Shown in pieces: positions 6,477 to 13,383 of a stretch of 21,059 nt of DNA; position 1 is the first letter of the stretch; every line of letters begins with the position of its first letter. Origin of the DNA: an archaeon UBA583 (lineage in GTDB: Archaea > Nanobdellota > Nanobdellia > Woesearchaeales > UBA583); the NCBI GenBank assembly GCA_002506365.1, contig DAXK01000020.1, positions 1 to 21,059 of the forward strand, in the 5' to 3' direction. The notes below the pieces were generated by a model that did not search any database, was not told the DNA's origin, and worked only from the letters and a program-made list of their open reading frames with translations. Both the position numbers and the translations under genes were made by a program.

Positions 6477-6497
6477 ATTAAAAATTTAATTTTTAAT
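6477..6497. terminator. Bidirectional terminator between convergent genes
   Basis: ATTAAAAAT (6477-6485) and ATTTTTAAT (6489-6497) form a perfect 9-bp inverted repeat with a 3-base loop. The loop TTA (6486-6488) is the stop codon of the minus-strand MFS gene read on the other strand. T-runs occur on both strands, and it lies 30 nt after the stop of the plus-strand hydrolase gene, which suits termination from both sides. Confidence 0.4.
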
Positions 6498-7655
6498 CTT
6501 TAAACTAATTAAAGATAAAATCCCCATAAATCCTGCAATTACAATATATGCAAATTTTTCTGGCATAAAAATTAACATTCCTGCAATTGATATTTTACCA
6601 ATAAAACTTCCAAAATCTGCAGCAGTTGCAAAAATCGGGTAAAACTTTTCTTCATCATTACTAGAAATTTGTTTAAAGAAAAATGAATCTTGAATTGGTT
6701 CCAAAAACGCCATTGGAATTGACGCAAGTCCTAAAACAATTAATGTGAAATAAAAATTTGTTGAAAAAAATCCAAATATTCCAGCAACCATTAATAAGAA
6801 AAATCCTAAAAAAAAGAAAATTCTAAATCCATACTTTAAAGATAATTTTCCAATCACAAACTCAAATAAAATTAATGGGATAATTACAACAGACAAAAAA
6901 TAACCAACAAACATTTCAGACAATCCATTTTTAATAATAAATAAAGGAACATAAATATAAACTAAAGCCCACCAAATCTCAATTCCAGCAGCCATCATAT
7001 AAGGGACAATTAACTTTTTATCTGAAAAAAAATCCTTTAAATTTTGATAAATATCTGAATCAATAGAATCACGCACTTTCTCAGGTAACTTTAAATTCAA
7101 TCTATACAAAATTAATCCTCCTAAAAAAATAAACATTGAACTAGTAATAAAAACAAAATCCATTCCTAACTTAACTAAAATAAATCCTGCAATTAGAGGT
7201 CCAAAAAGCCAACCCACATTAATTAAAGTATACATCAATCCTTCATCTTCATTTAAATTCTTATCATCTGAAACATCTCTAAACAAAATATCAAATGCAT
7301 CAGTTTTCAAAATACTAACCATTGTAATAACTATTGATAATAAAATAAAAATCCAAAATACATTACTAAATGAAATAATTAAATAACTTGAACCTATAAC
7401 TACAAGCGAATAAATTAATATTTTAATTTCATCAATTTTCTCGAGTAAAATAGTTGAAAAAAATGAAAATGCTAACGTTACTAAAACAAGTGCTGCTGAA
7501 ATAAATCCAATATTTGATTCACTTAACCCAAAAGAATTCATATACAAAACCCAAACAGTATCAATACATGCAAACCCAATTGCTAAAATCATCCTAACCA
7601 AACTAAGTTGAGTTGTTTTACGCATATTCTTTCTACGAAATCTATGACCAATCAT
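6486..7655 (-). CDS. Major facilitator superfamily transporter
   Basis: A 389-aa protein with about twelve hydrophobic segments in two halves separated by a charged central loop (around residues 195-215, LPEKVRDSIDSDIYQNLKD), the MFS layout. Segment four to five carries charged FRDVSDDKNLNEDEG followed by a glycine-rich helix (GWLFGPLIAGFI), as in drug- or sugar-type MFS exporters. No substrate-specific motif is visible. The first ATG (7655) gives a basic N-terminus MIGHRFRRKNMRK; Met11 (7625) is the alternative start. A TTTTTAATAT on the minus strand (about 7677-7686) sits at leaderless spacing for the first ATG, so I keep that. It is a single-gene minus-strand unit between two plus-strand groups. 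Confidence 0.8.
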   Translation of the reverse strand: MIGHRFRRKNMRKTTQLSLVRMILAIGFACIDTVWVLYMNSFGLSESNIGFISAALVLVTLAFSFFSTILLEKIDEIKILIYSLVVIGSSYLIISFSNVFWIFILLSIVITMVSILKTDAFDILFRDVSDDKNLNEDEGLMYTLINVGWLFGPLIAGFILVKLGMDFVFITSSMFIFLGGLILYRLNLKLPEKVRDSIDSDIYQNLKDFFSDKKLIVPYMMAAGIEIWWALVYIYVPLFIIKNGLSEMFVGYFLSVVIIPLILFEFVIGKLSLKYGFRIFFFLGFFLLMVAGIFGFFSTNFYFTLIVLGLASIPMAFLEPIQDSFFFKQISSNDEEKFYPIFATAADFGSFIGKISIAGMLIFMPEKFAYIVIAGFMGILSLISLKIKN

Positions 7656-7710
7656 TAATCAACTATCACAAATTGATATTAAAAATGTTTGTATTAAAAA
7701 TAATAAAAAC

Positions 7711-7720
7711 CTATATAAAA
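7711..7720 (+). promoter_or_regulatory. TATA box for gatD
   Basis: CTATATAAAA is centred about 26 nt upstream of the gatD ATG at 7741. This is the spacing of an archaeal promoter making a leaderless mRNA. No Shine-Dalgarno sequence is seen before the start. Confidence 0.6.
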
Positions 7721-7740
7721 CAACTAAACCTAATTAAATT

Positions 7741-9015
7741 ATGACAAAAATTTTAGAAGTTGATTATAAAGGAGAAATAATCAAAGGGCCATTATTAAAA
7801 GAGGATGAAAATTATTTTATGATTAAATTAAAATCAGGATATAATGCAAACTTAAAAAAAGAAAATTGTAAGATTATTTCAGAATCTGACATTGAAGATA
7901 AAATCTCAGTTCCAGTTTCAAAACCAAAAGAAAATAACAAATTACCAAAAGTTACAATTCTACATACAGGTGGAACAATTGCAAGTAAAGTTGATTACAG
8001 AACTGGAGCTGTATCAAGTAAATTCACACCACAAGAATTAATGAACTTATTTCCAGAATTAAATGAAATTGCAAATATTGATACAAAATTAATTGGAAAC
8101 ATTTTTTCTGAAGATATGAGATTTGCTGAATACAATCTAATGTTAAAAGAAATTCAATTAGCAATAGAAAACAAAACAGATGGTATTATAATTGCTCACG
8201 GAACAGACACACTCCACTACTCTTCCGCAGCTCTACAATACGCAACTTCAAATTTATCCGTTCCAGTAATTTTAGTTGGAGCTCAAAGAAGTTCAGACAG
8301 AGCATCAAGTGACGCATTCTCAAACTTAACTTCTGCTGTTGAATTCATAATTTTTAATAAATCACAAGAAAATAAATTTAATAGAGTTGGAATTTGTATG
8401 CACGATACAACAAACGATGAAACTTTTTCAATTTTAGATGGAATTAATGCTAAAAAAATGCACTCAACACAAAGAGATGCTTTCAAACAAATTAACTATA
8501 AACCTTTTTGCACATTTAATTCAAAAACAAAACAAACAACTATTCATAGAAAAGATTTACAAACAAAAACTCCAACTGAAGAATTTGAATTTACTGAATT
8601 TAACGAAGAATTAAAAATTGGATTTTTTAAAGTTCATCCAAATATGTTTGACTGGGAATTAGATCATTTAACTCAATACGATGCAGTTATAATCGAAGGG
8701 ACCGGAATTGGAAACTTACCTCAAAATAACGATAACTCAAAACAAGATAAAGCAATTTTAAATAAATTACATCAAATATGTGATAAAACAAAAGTATTTG
8801 CTGGAGTTCAAACTGTATATGGAGAAGTAAGTTTAGATATTTATTCAAGAGGAAGAGATATCCAAGATGCTGGTGTAATTGGAAATAGAATTAATTTAAC
8901 AACTGAGTCTACATTTTGTCGAATTGCTCACGTATTATCAAAAGAAAATATTGACTTTGATGAGGAGTGGGATAAAAATTTAGAAGGTTTTGAAAAAATT
9001 TCTAAAAATATTTAA
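7741..9015 (+). CDS. gatD: Glu-tRNA(Gln) amidotransferase subunit D
   Basis: A 424-aa archaeal GatD (typical length about 430). Residues 1-60 form the small N-terminal beta domain, followed by a type-I asparaginase-like domain. TGGTIAS (76-82) holds the catalytic Thr79, HGTDT (153-157) holds Thr155 and Asp156, AQRSSDRASSDA (181-192) is family-typical, and KKMHSTQRDAF (237-247) carries the conserved active-site lysine (likely Lys238). GatD releases ammonia from glutamine (or asparagine) and channels it to GatE, which amidates Glu-tRNA(Gln). Its presence means glutaminyl-tRNA is made by the indirect route, a feature confined to archaea. gatE is not in this window. The next gene is an ATP-grasp protein with its own promoter, so gatD looks monocistronic. 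Confidence 0.93.
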   Translation: MTKILEVDYKGEIIKGPLLKEDENYFMIKLKSGYNANLKKENCKIISESDIEDKISVPVSKPKENNKLPKVTILHTGGTIASKVDYRTGAVSSKFTPQELMNLFPELNEIANIDTKLIGNIFSEDMRFAEYNLMLKEIQLAIENKTDGIIIAHGTDTLHYSSAALQYATSNLSVPVILVGAQRSSDRASSDAFSNLTSAVEFIIFNKSQENKFNRVGICMHDTTNDETFSILDGINAKKMHSTQRDAFKQINYKPFCTFNSKTKQTTIHRKDLQTKTPTEEFEFTEFNEELKIGFFKVHPNMFDWELDHLTQYDAVIIEGTGIGNLPQNNDNSKQDKAILNKLHQICDKTKVFAGVQTVYGEVSLDIYSRGRDIQDAGVIGNRINLTTESTFCRIAHVLSKENIDFDEEWDKNLEGFEKISKNI

Positions 9016-9060
9016 TATTTTTAACAAGTCCTTCCAAAGTTACTACTTAACAAGAATAAA

Positions 9061-9070
9061 TTTATAAATA
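9061..9070 (+). promoter_or_regulatory. TATA box for second ATP-grasp gene
   Basis: TTTATAAATA is centred about 27 nt before the ATG at 9091, as expected for a leaderless transcript. It separates this gene from gatD transcriptionally. Confidence 0.6.
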
Positions 9071-9090
9071 CAATTAACTTATATAAATTT

Positions 9091-10038
9091 ATGATAGATT
9101 CAAAAAATATTTTACTTTTAACTCCATATTCTTCCCACACTGTGGCGAAAGGAGTTTTAAATTCAACTCAATTAACAAACCATTCACTATATGAACTTAA
9201 ATTTGGCGAATATGATGATTTTACAAAGAATTTATTTGGATTACAAAAACAATATTTTTCAAACATTAGTCAATCAAGAAACTCAAAATCAATTGATTTA
9301 GAAACTGGAATTGATTATGTAAATCAAATCTCAGAAATTATTAAAACAGATAACATTGATTTAATAATTCCAACAAAAGAAAAATATGTTTTATTTATGT
9401 CAGAAATGGAAGATTTTTTTAAAGGAAAATTATTTTTACCTTCAAACGAAGTTATTCATCTATTTCAAGATAAATTACAAACTTATGACTTTTTAAAAAT
9501 GTATGATTCATCCTTCCCAGTTGTAGAAACACATTTAATAACTAAAAATAATTTAGAACATTTATTTTCAGTTCCACAATTTGTAAAACCAGCTGTTGGA
9601 AGTGGTGGGAAAAATTCAAAATTAGTTAATGGAATTGAAGATTTTTTAACAACATTTGGAGATTTAGAAGAAACTTTAATCTCATGTGAACCATTAATTC
9701 ACCCAGAATTTAATCATACAATAATTGTTAAAAATGGCGAAATTATTGAATCTGGAACATATCAAGATTTAGATAATAAACTAGGGGCATCATCAAGACA
9801 AAAAATAGTTCAAATTGAAGAAATTAATGATATCACTCAAAGATATGTAAAATTATTAAACCAAGTTCACCCTGGAGAAACTAATGGAGCATACAACATT
9901 GATTTTTTAAAAAATAATAAAGGAAACTTAGTTTTAACAGAAGTAAATGTTGGAAGATTACCTGGTGGACACGCAGTATTTAATTCAGTTGGAAAAAATA
10001 TGACAAAATCATATATTGAAGCTGGAACTCAAAAATAA
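9091..10038 (+). CDS. ATP-grasp domain protein (carbamoyl-phosphate-synthase/PylC-like)
   Basis: A 315-aa protein with a Rossmann-like N-terminal pre-ATP-grasp domain (residues 5-110, starting ILLLTPYS and including DNIDLIIPTKEKY), then an ATP-grasp domain. Lys128 (QDKLQTYDFL), Lys166 (FVKPAVGSGGKNS), Asp271 (NIDFL) and Glu284/Asn286 (TEVNVGRLPGGH) are the expected ATP/Mg2+ residues. The E-x-N-x-GR ending resembles CPSase large-chain and amino-acid-ligase members of the superfamily. It is not closely similar to the ATP-grasp protein at 4593-5489. The reaction is presumably ATP-driven carboxylate-amine ligation with unknown substrates. It ends nine bases from the end of the convergent hydrolase gene. 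Confidence 0.75.
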   Translation: MIDSKNILLLTPYSSHTVAKGVLNSTQLTNHSLYELKFGEYDDFTKNLFGLQKQYFSNISQSRNSKSIDLETGIDYVNQISEIIKTDNIDLIIPTKEKYVLFMSEMEDFFKGKLFLPSNEVIHLFQDKLQTYDFLKMYDSSFPVVETHLITKNNLEHLFSVPQFVKPAVGSGGKNSKLVNGIEDFLTTFGDLEETLISCEPLIHPEFNHTIIVKNGEIIESGTYQDLDNKLGASSRQKIVQIEEINDITQRYVKLLNQVHPGETNGAYNIDFLKNNKGNLVLTEVNVGRLPGGHAVFNSVGKNMTKSYIEAGTQK

Positions 10039-10047
10039 ATTAAAATC

Positions 10048-10737
10048 TCAAATCCAATTTAAAATAAAATTAATCATTTTATTTCTATATTTTTCATTTG
10101 AAAACATATGATCACTATTTTCAAATCCTTTTAACTCAAAATTATTTTTATCTCTAACAAATTCATTATAATTTTCAGTTTCCATAACTTTATCAGATAA
10201 TCCATAAATAATTAAAAAATTTTTACAAGGATAATTAAAATTTAAAATTATATCTCTAAACTTTTTAACACAATCCATATACTCTTTTGTAATTAATTGT
10301 TTAACATTCTTACTTGGATAAATAAATTCTTTTTCACCATTCTCACTATATATTTTCATCTCCTGAGAATTATTCAAATCAATTCTTGGAGCAATTAAAA
10401 TACATTTATACAATTTATCAAAAACTTTATCTTGTAAACATAAAATATCACTCGCTGACTTACTATGACCAACCAAAACAATTTTTGAAAACTCTTTAGA
10501 AAAATAATCAATTAATTCATAAATACAATTTAATTCAAAATCAATTGTAAACTTAGAAATTTCTCCTGGAAAATTAAAATTAAAAATACTAAACTTTTCC
10601 TTTAAACCCAAATATAAACTATGTTGTAAATTATGAGTAAATCTCCCTCGACTACCATGCATAACTAAAACTAAAATATCACTATTTTTATTCTCAAAAA
10701 ATTCTCCTTCAAATTTATCAAAAATATTTTTAGCCAT
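10048..10737 (-). CDS. Alpha/beta hydrolase
   Basis: A 229-aa single-domain alpha/beta hydrolase. LVMHGSRG (24-31) provides the oxyanion-hole HG, VGHSKSA (89-95) is the nucleophile elbow with Ser92, Asp182 (GLSDKV) is the acid, and His210 (SDHMF) completes the triad. No signal peptide or membrane segment is seen, so it is probably cytoplasmic. The elbow reads GHSKS rather than strict GxSxG. Substrates of this superfamily (esters, peptides, lipids) cannot be told from sequence. It lies 17 nt downstream of the NFACT-R gene and is probably co-transcribed with it. Confidence 0.8.
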   Translation of the reverse strand: MAKNIFDKFEGEFFENKNSDILVLVMHGSRGRFTHNLQHSLYLGLKEKFSIFNFNFPGEISKFTIDFELNCIYELIDYFSKEFSKIVLVGHSKSASDILCLQDKVFDKLYKCILIAPRIDLNNSQEMKIYSENGEKEFIYPSKNVKQLITKEYMDCVKKFRDIILNFNYPCKNFLIIYGLSDKVMETENYNEFVRDKNNFELKGFENSDHMFSNEKYRNKMINFILNWI

Positions 10738-10754
10738 TTTATATTATTTAATAT

Positions 10755-11582
10755 TTACTTTTTAAGTATTTTACTCCCATTAGGAATATACTTTGGTAAA
10801 TCCTCAACATGTGTTTTTAATCTTGAACGAACTTCCTTATTCAAAGCTTTATAATTTACATTTCCAGGTTCAATCTTAATCATTCTACTTCCACACTCTT
10901 TTCGAACTGATTGTTCACTTCCAGAAAATAACTCCTCAACCTCATGAGACTCTCCATCCTCAGTTTCAATTGTTGATTTTTTAACTCCTAAACAAATTCT
11001 TAAATTTAAATTCTTTAAAAAATTCTTTGTCCCACGAACCATAAAACTTCCCTTTGCAATATACTCTCCAGAATTTGCTGTCTTTGAAACTTGCTCAGGA
11101 TAAACCCAAAAAGCATCAGCATTTCCAAAACCTCTCTTCCATTGTTTAGAAAAACAAGAAACAACCGTTCCAGCTTCAATCAAATCCTCTTTAGAAATTT
11201 TATCTCTAGCATCTTTAATTACACCAAAAGGGGAACCTGGAGTTTCAGTATGTAAAATTAAATCATTTTCATCTGTATGCTTTTTTAATAAAACTTCATT
11301 ACTCCCAGAATCCTTTCCAAAAACCATTAAAAACCCACTTGAAGTTCTAGTATACCTAAATTTATCAAACCACTCCGCCTTCCTATAAGCAGTTACAAGT
11401 TTATCCTTTTCTTTCTTTTTTAGATACTCTTCTTTTTTTAAATCAAAATCCTCAATATCCTTTTTTGTTTTCTCAATAATTTTATCAATCCCTGGGATTT
11501 TATTTTTTAATTTTTTAGACTTATCAAAATAATAATTAGCATTTGAATTCACATCTTTTGATAAAGTTAATTTCACATCCAT
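10755..11582 (-). CDS. Stand-alone NFACT-R domain protein (RqcH C-terminal-like)
   Basis: A 275-aa protein corresponding to only part of archaeal RqcH/NFACT proteins (about 650 aa). Residues 5-65 match the helical region that begins at the NAxxYYxxxKKLK signature (NANYYFDKSKKLK, 14-26) and form a lysine-rich coiled coil. Residues 69-190 form the NFACT-R (DUF814) domain with EWFDKFRY (70-77), NEVLLKK (95-101), AFWVYPEQVSKTA (157-169) and GSFMVRGTKNFL (178-189). The catalytic-looking NFACT-N and HhH domains are absent. The start is a clean ATG with a TATA box 27 nt upstream, so this is not simply a 3' fragment. Full-length homologs bind 60S/50S-nascent-chain-tRNA complexes and promote C-terminal tailing. 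A fragment lacking NFACT-N may bind RNA or ribosomes only. Confidence 0.85.
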   Translation of the reverse strand: MDVKLTLSKDVNSNANYYFDKSKKLKNKIPGIDKIIEKTKKDIEDFDLKKEEYLKKKEKDKLVTAYRKAEWFDKFRYTRTSSGFLMVFGKDSGSNEVLLKKHTDENDLILHTETPGSPFGVIKDARDKISKEDLIEAGTVVSCFSKQWKRGFGNADAFWVYPEQVSKTANSGEYIAKGSFMVRGTKNFLKNLNLRICLGVKKSTIETEDGESHEVEELFSGSEQSVRKECGSRMIKIEPGNVNYKALNKEVRSRLKTHVEDLPKYIPNGSKILKK

Positions 11583-11603
11583 ACAATATAAATAAACTTT
11601 AAA

Positions 11604-11614
11604 CTTTATAAAAC
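11604..11614 (-). promoter_or_regulatory. TATA box for the NFACT-R operon
   Basis: On the minus strand this reads GTTTTATAAAG, about 27 nt before the ATG at 11582, followed by TTTAAAG. The core TTTATAAAGTTT also occurs in front of the kinase-like operon (13321-13336). Confidence 0.55.
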
Positions 11615-11622
11615 TAATTTGT

Positions 11623-12420
11623 CTAACTTACTTTTTTAAGCTTATTATCATCTCTAAAATAAAATTCTTCAATAATTTTATTTGCTTGATTTAAATACAC
11701 ATTAATATTTTTTGGATTAACATAATCTTTAATAAATAAATTAATATTCTCTAAAATCATTTCTTTTTTCAAATCTCCACAAATATAAAAAAATTTATCA
11801 TAATAAATCATATCTAAATCTCCAACAATTACTTTAATCTTTGTTTTAATATTCTTATCACCAATAAAAAATAAAAAATCATTAACCCAAGTCTCATTAA
11901 CTGTCTTAGAACTAACCTTTAATTTTTCAAACTTTTCAAAAATATCAATCACTTCAAATACAAACTCATTAAAATTTAAAATTTCATCAATTTTATTTTT
12001 ATCCAAATAAACAAAATCATCGTTATTATTATTTTTATTTGTATACATAATACTTACACAAAATTTATTATTTAAACTCAAATCATCCATGATAATAATA
12101 TCACTCTCAAACTGTCTATATGTATTAAAAGTTGGAACTTTATTTTTTTTTAAATAATCATAAATCTTTAAACTATCTTTAAACTTTATACCACTATAAA
12201 AAATCTTTAAAATAAAATTTTTCTCTTTAACAATTCTATTATCTTTTGCAAAAATCTTTCTAAAAAATCCTTTTTCCTTTGACTTCTTTTTTGAAATAAT
12301 CTTATAATTATGAATACTTCCAAAAAATCCTGAACCTTTTGATTTTGTATTTAACTTAAAATCAATATCATGTTTAGGAAACCTTTCTTTTAAATATTCA
12401 GGACTAAAACTATCTTTCAT
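11623..12420 (-). CDS. Kinase-like protein, paralog A
   Basis: A 265-aa protein of no family I can name, clearly paralogous to its upstream neighbour (shared N-terminus, FNxYRxxE block, KIDEILNFxEF and GDxD block). Features suggest a protein-kinase-like fold: a glycine loop GxGxxG at 29-34 (KGSGFFGS), a candidate VAIK-type lysine at 72 (FILKIF), a hinge-like IIIMDDLS at 108-115, and VIVGDLD (197-203) resembling the DFG/DFD metal-binding aspartate after a beta-strand pair. The segment FLFFIGDK (182-189) resembles the NFLF strand that follows a catalytic loop, but a clean HxD motif is missing, so catalysis is uncertain. It begins one base after the stop of paralog B (TAA-A-ATG) and is lysine- and asparagine-rich. 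No signal peptide or membrane segment. Confidence 0.6.
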   Translation of the reverse strand: MKDSFSPEYLKERFPKHDIDFKLNTKSKGSGFFGSIHNYKIISKKKSKEKGFFRKIFAKDNRIVKEKNFILKIFYSGIKFKDSLKIYDYLKKNKVPTFNTYRQFESDIIIMDDLSLNNKFCVSIMYTNKNNNNDDFVYLDKNKIDEILNFNEFVFEVIDIFEKFEKLKVSSKTVNETWVNDFLFFIGDKNIKTKIKVIVGDLDMIYYDKFFYICGDLKKEMILENINLFIKDYVNPKNINVYLNQANKIIEEFYFRDDNKLKKVS

Positions 12421-12421
12421 T

Positions 12422-13192
12422 TTAATTTTTAACCTCTACATTTTTTTTAATTATTTCTCTTTGATTTTTATTATTTTCAAAATTATCTTTAAACTTATTT
12501 AAATAATTAATATAACTTTGACAATTTTTCTTATCAACAAATTCCAATAAAAAATTTTCAACTGAAAAACAAAACTGTAAATAATTAGAACTTGAATATC
12601 TTAAATGACAATTATCAAAATCTCCAACAATAAATTTTAAATTTATACATTTACTCTTTTTTCCTAAAAATAAAAAAGCATCAGAAGAATAAATTCCAAA
12701 ATTAATACTTGTTAAATTTTCACAAACCTTAAACCCATTTTCCAAAAATTCATCAAAATTTAAAATTTCATCAATTTTATTTTCCTTTAAATACTGTGCA
12801 TCTTTATTTAAACTTGATTCAGCATTATTTGGACTTACACAAAAATTATTATCCAAACTCAAATCTTCCATAATAACACAATTATATTCATATTTTCTAT
12901 AATTTTTAAAAGTTGTAATTTTATTACTTTTTAAAAAATCAAATATTTTCAAACTATGATTAAATATTTCAATATCATTAAAAACCTTAATCACAAAATC
13001 TCTTTTTTTAAAAACTCTATTTTCACTTTCACAATAACTATTTCCACTCTTATTTTTTTTATTAAAAAATAAACTAAATGGAAAAATATTTCCATATCCA
13101 CCAGAACCTTTAATCTTAGAACTTTTCTCAACATTAATATTGTGATTTGGATATTTTTGATTCAAATAATCTAAATTAAAACTTTCTTTCAT
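12422..13192 (-). CDS. Kinase-like protein, paralog B
   Basis: A 256-aa paralog of the downstream gene. Matching blocks in order: YLNQKYPNHNI near the N-terminus (9-19), GxGxxG at 29-34 (KGSGGYGN), FVIKVF with Lys69, IMEDLSLDNNFCVS (107-120), LKENKIDEILNFDEF (135-149), DAFLFLG (171-177) and FIVGDFDN (187-194). DFD at 191-193 resembles the metal-binding motif of kinase-like folds. A canonical catalytic HxD is not evident, so it may be a divergent or inactive member. The function is unknown. It follows the 32-codon ORF by one base and precedes paralog A by one base, so all three are one transcription unit. Confidence 0.6.
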   Translation of the reverse strand: MKESFNLDYLNQKYPNHNINVEKSSKIKGSGGYGNIFPFSLFFNKKNKSGNSYCESENRVFKKRDFVIKVFNDIEIFNHSLKIFDFLKSNKITTFKNYRKYEYNCVIMEDLSLDNNFCVSPNNAESSLNKDAQYLKENKIDEILNFDEFLENGFKVCENLTSINFGIYSSDAFLFLGKKSKCINLKFIVGDFDNCHLRYSSSNYLQFCFSVENFLLEFVDKKNCQSYINYLNKFKDNFENNKNQREIIKKNVEVKN

Positions 13193-13193
13193 T

Positions 13194-13292
13194 TTAATTT
13201 AAAATCTCCTTAATTTTATCTTTTTTAATAAAATACATTTTATGATTTGTAAAACTTTGTTTCAAATATTTTGGATTTAATTTTCGCATCAT
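13194..13292 (-). pseudogene. Internally deleted third kinase-like paralog (32 codons)
   Basis: A 32-codon ORF on the minus strand. Residues 5-18 (LNPKYLKQSFTNHK) align with the N-terminus of paralog B (FNLDYLNQKYPNHN, residues 6-19). Its C-terminus YFIKKDKIKEILN aligns with residues about 133-145 of the same protein (QYLKENKIDEILN), skipping the whole glycine-loop half. This looks like a relic left by an internal deletion of about 115 codons. It still has an ATG-ATG start, a promoter at normal distance and the TAA-A-ATG junction to paralog B, so it may be translated as a leader peptide. Its AAGGAG near the end is the only Shine-Dalgarno-like sequence before paralog B, 13 nt from the ATG. Confidence 0.5.
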
Positions 13293-13320
13293 AATAACTA
13301 TCTATCAAATTCAAACAACC

Positions 13321-13336
13321 AAACTTTATAAAGTTT
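13321..13336. promoter_or_regulatory. 16-bp palindrome at TATA box of the kinase-like operon
   Basis: AAACTTTATAAAGTTT is a perfect palindrome. Read on the minus strand it carries a TATA box about 37 nt before the ATG at 13292, allowing a short leader. It could also be an operator, being two-fold symmetric and placed between divergent genes. Confidence 0.4.
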
Positions 13337-13350
13337 CATCTACACAATTA

Positions 13351-13370
13351 AATATAACAAAATATAACAA
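13351..13370 (+). repeat. Tandem 10-bp repeat at the promoter of the AddB-like gene
   Basis: AATATAACAA occurs twice head to tail. The second copy is centred 20-25 nt before the ATG at 13384 and the first 28-33 nt before it, so either may serve as TATA element. The exact duplication may be chance or a regulatory duplication. Confidence 0.4.
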
Positions 13371-13383
13371 CCAATACAAAAAA

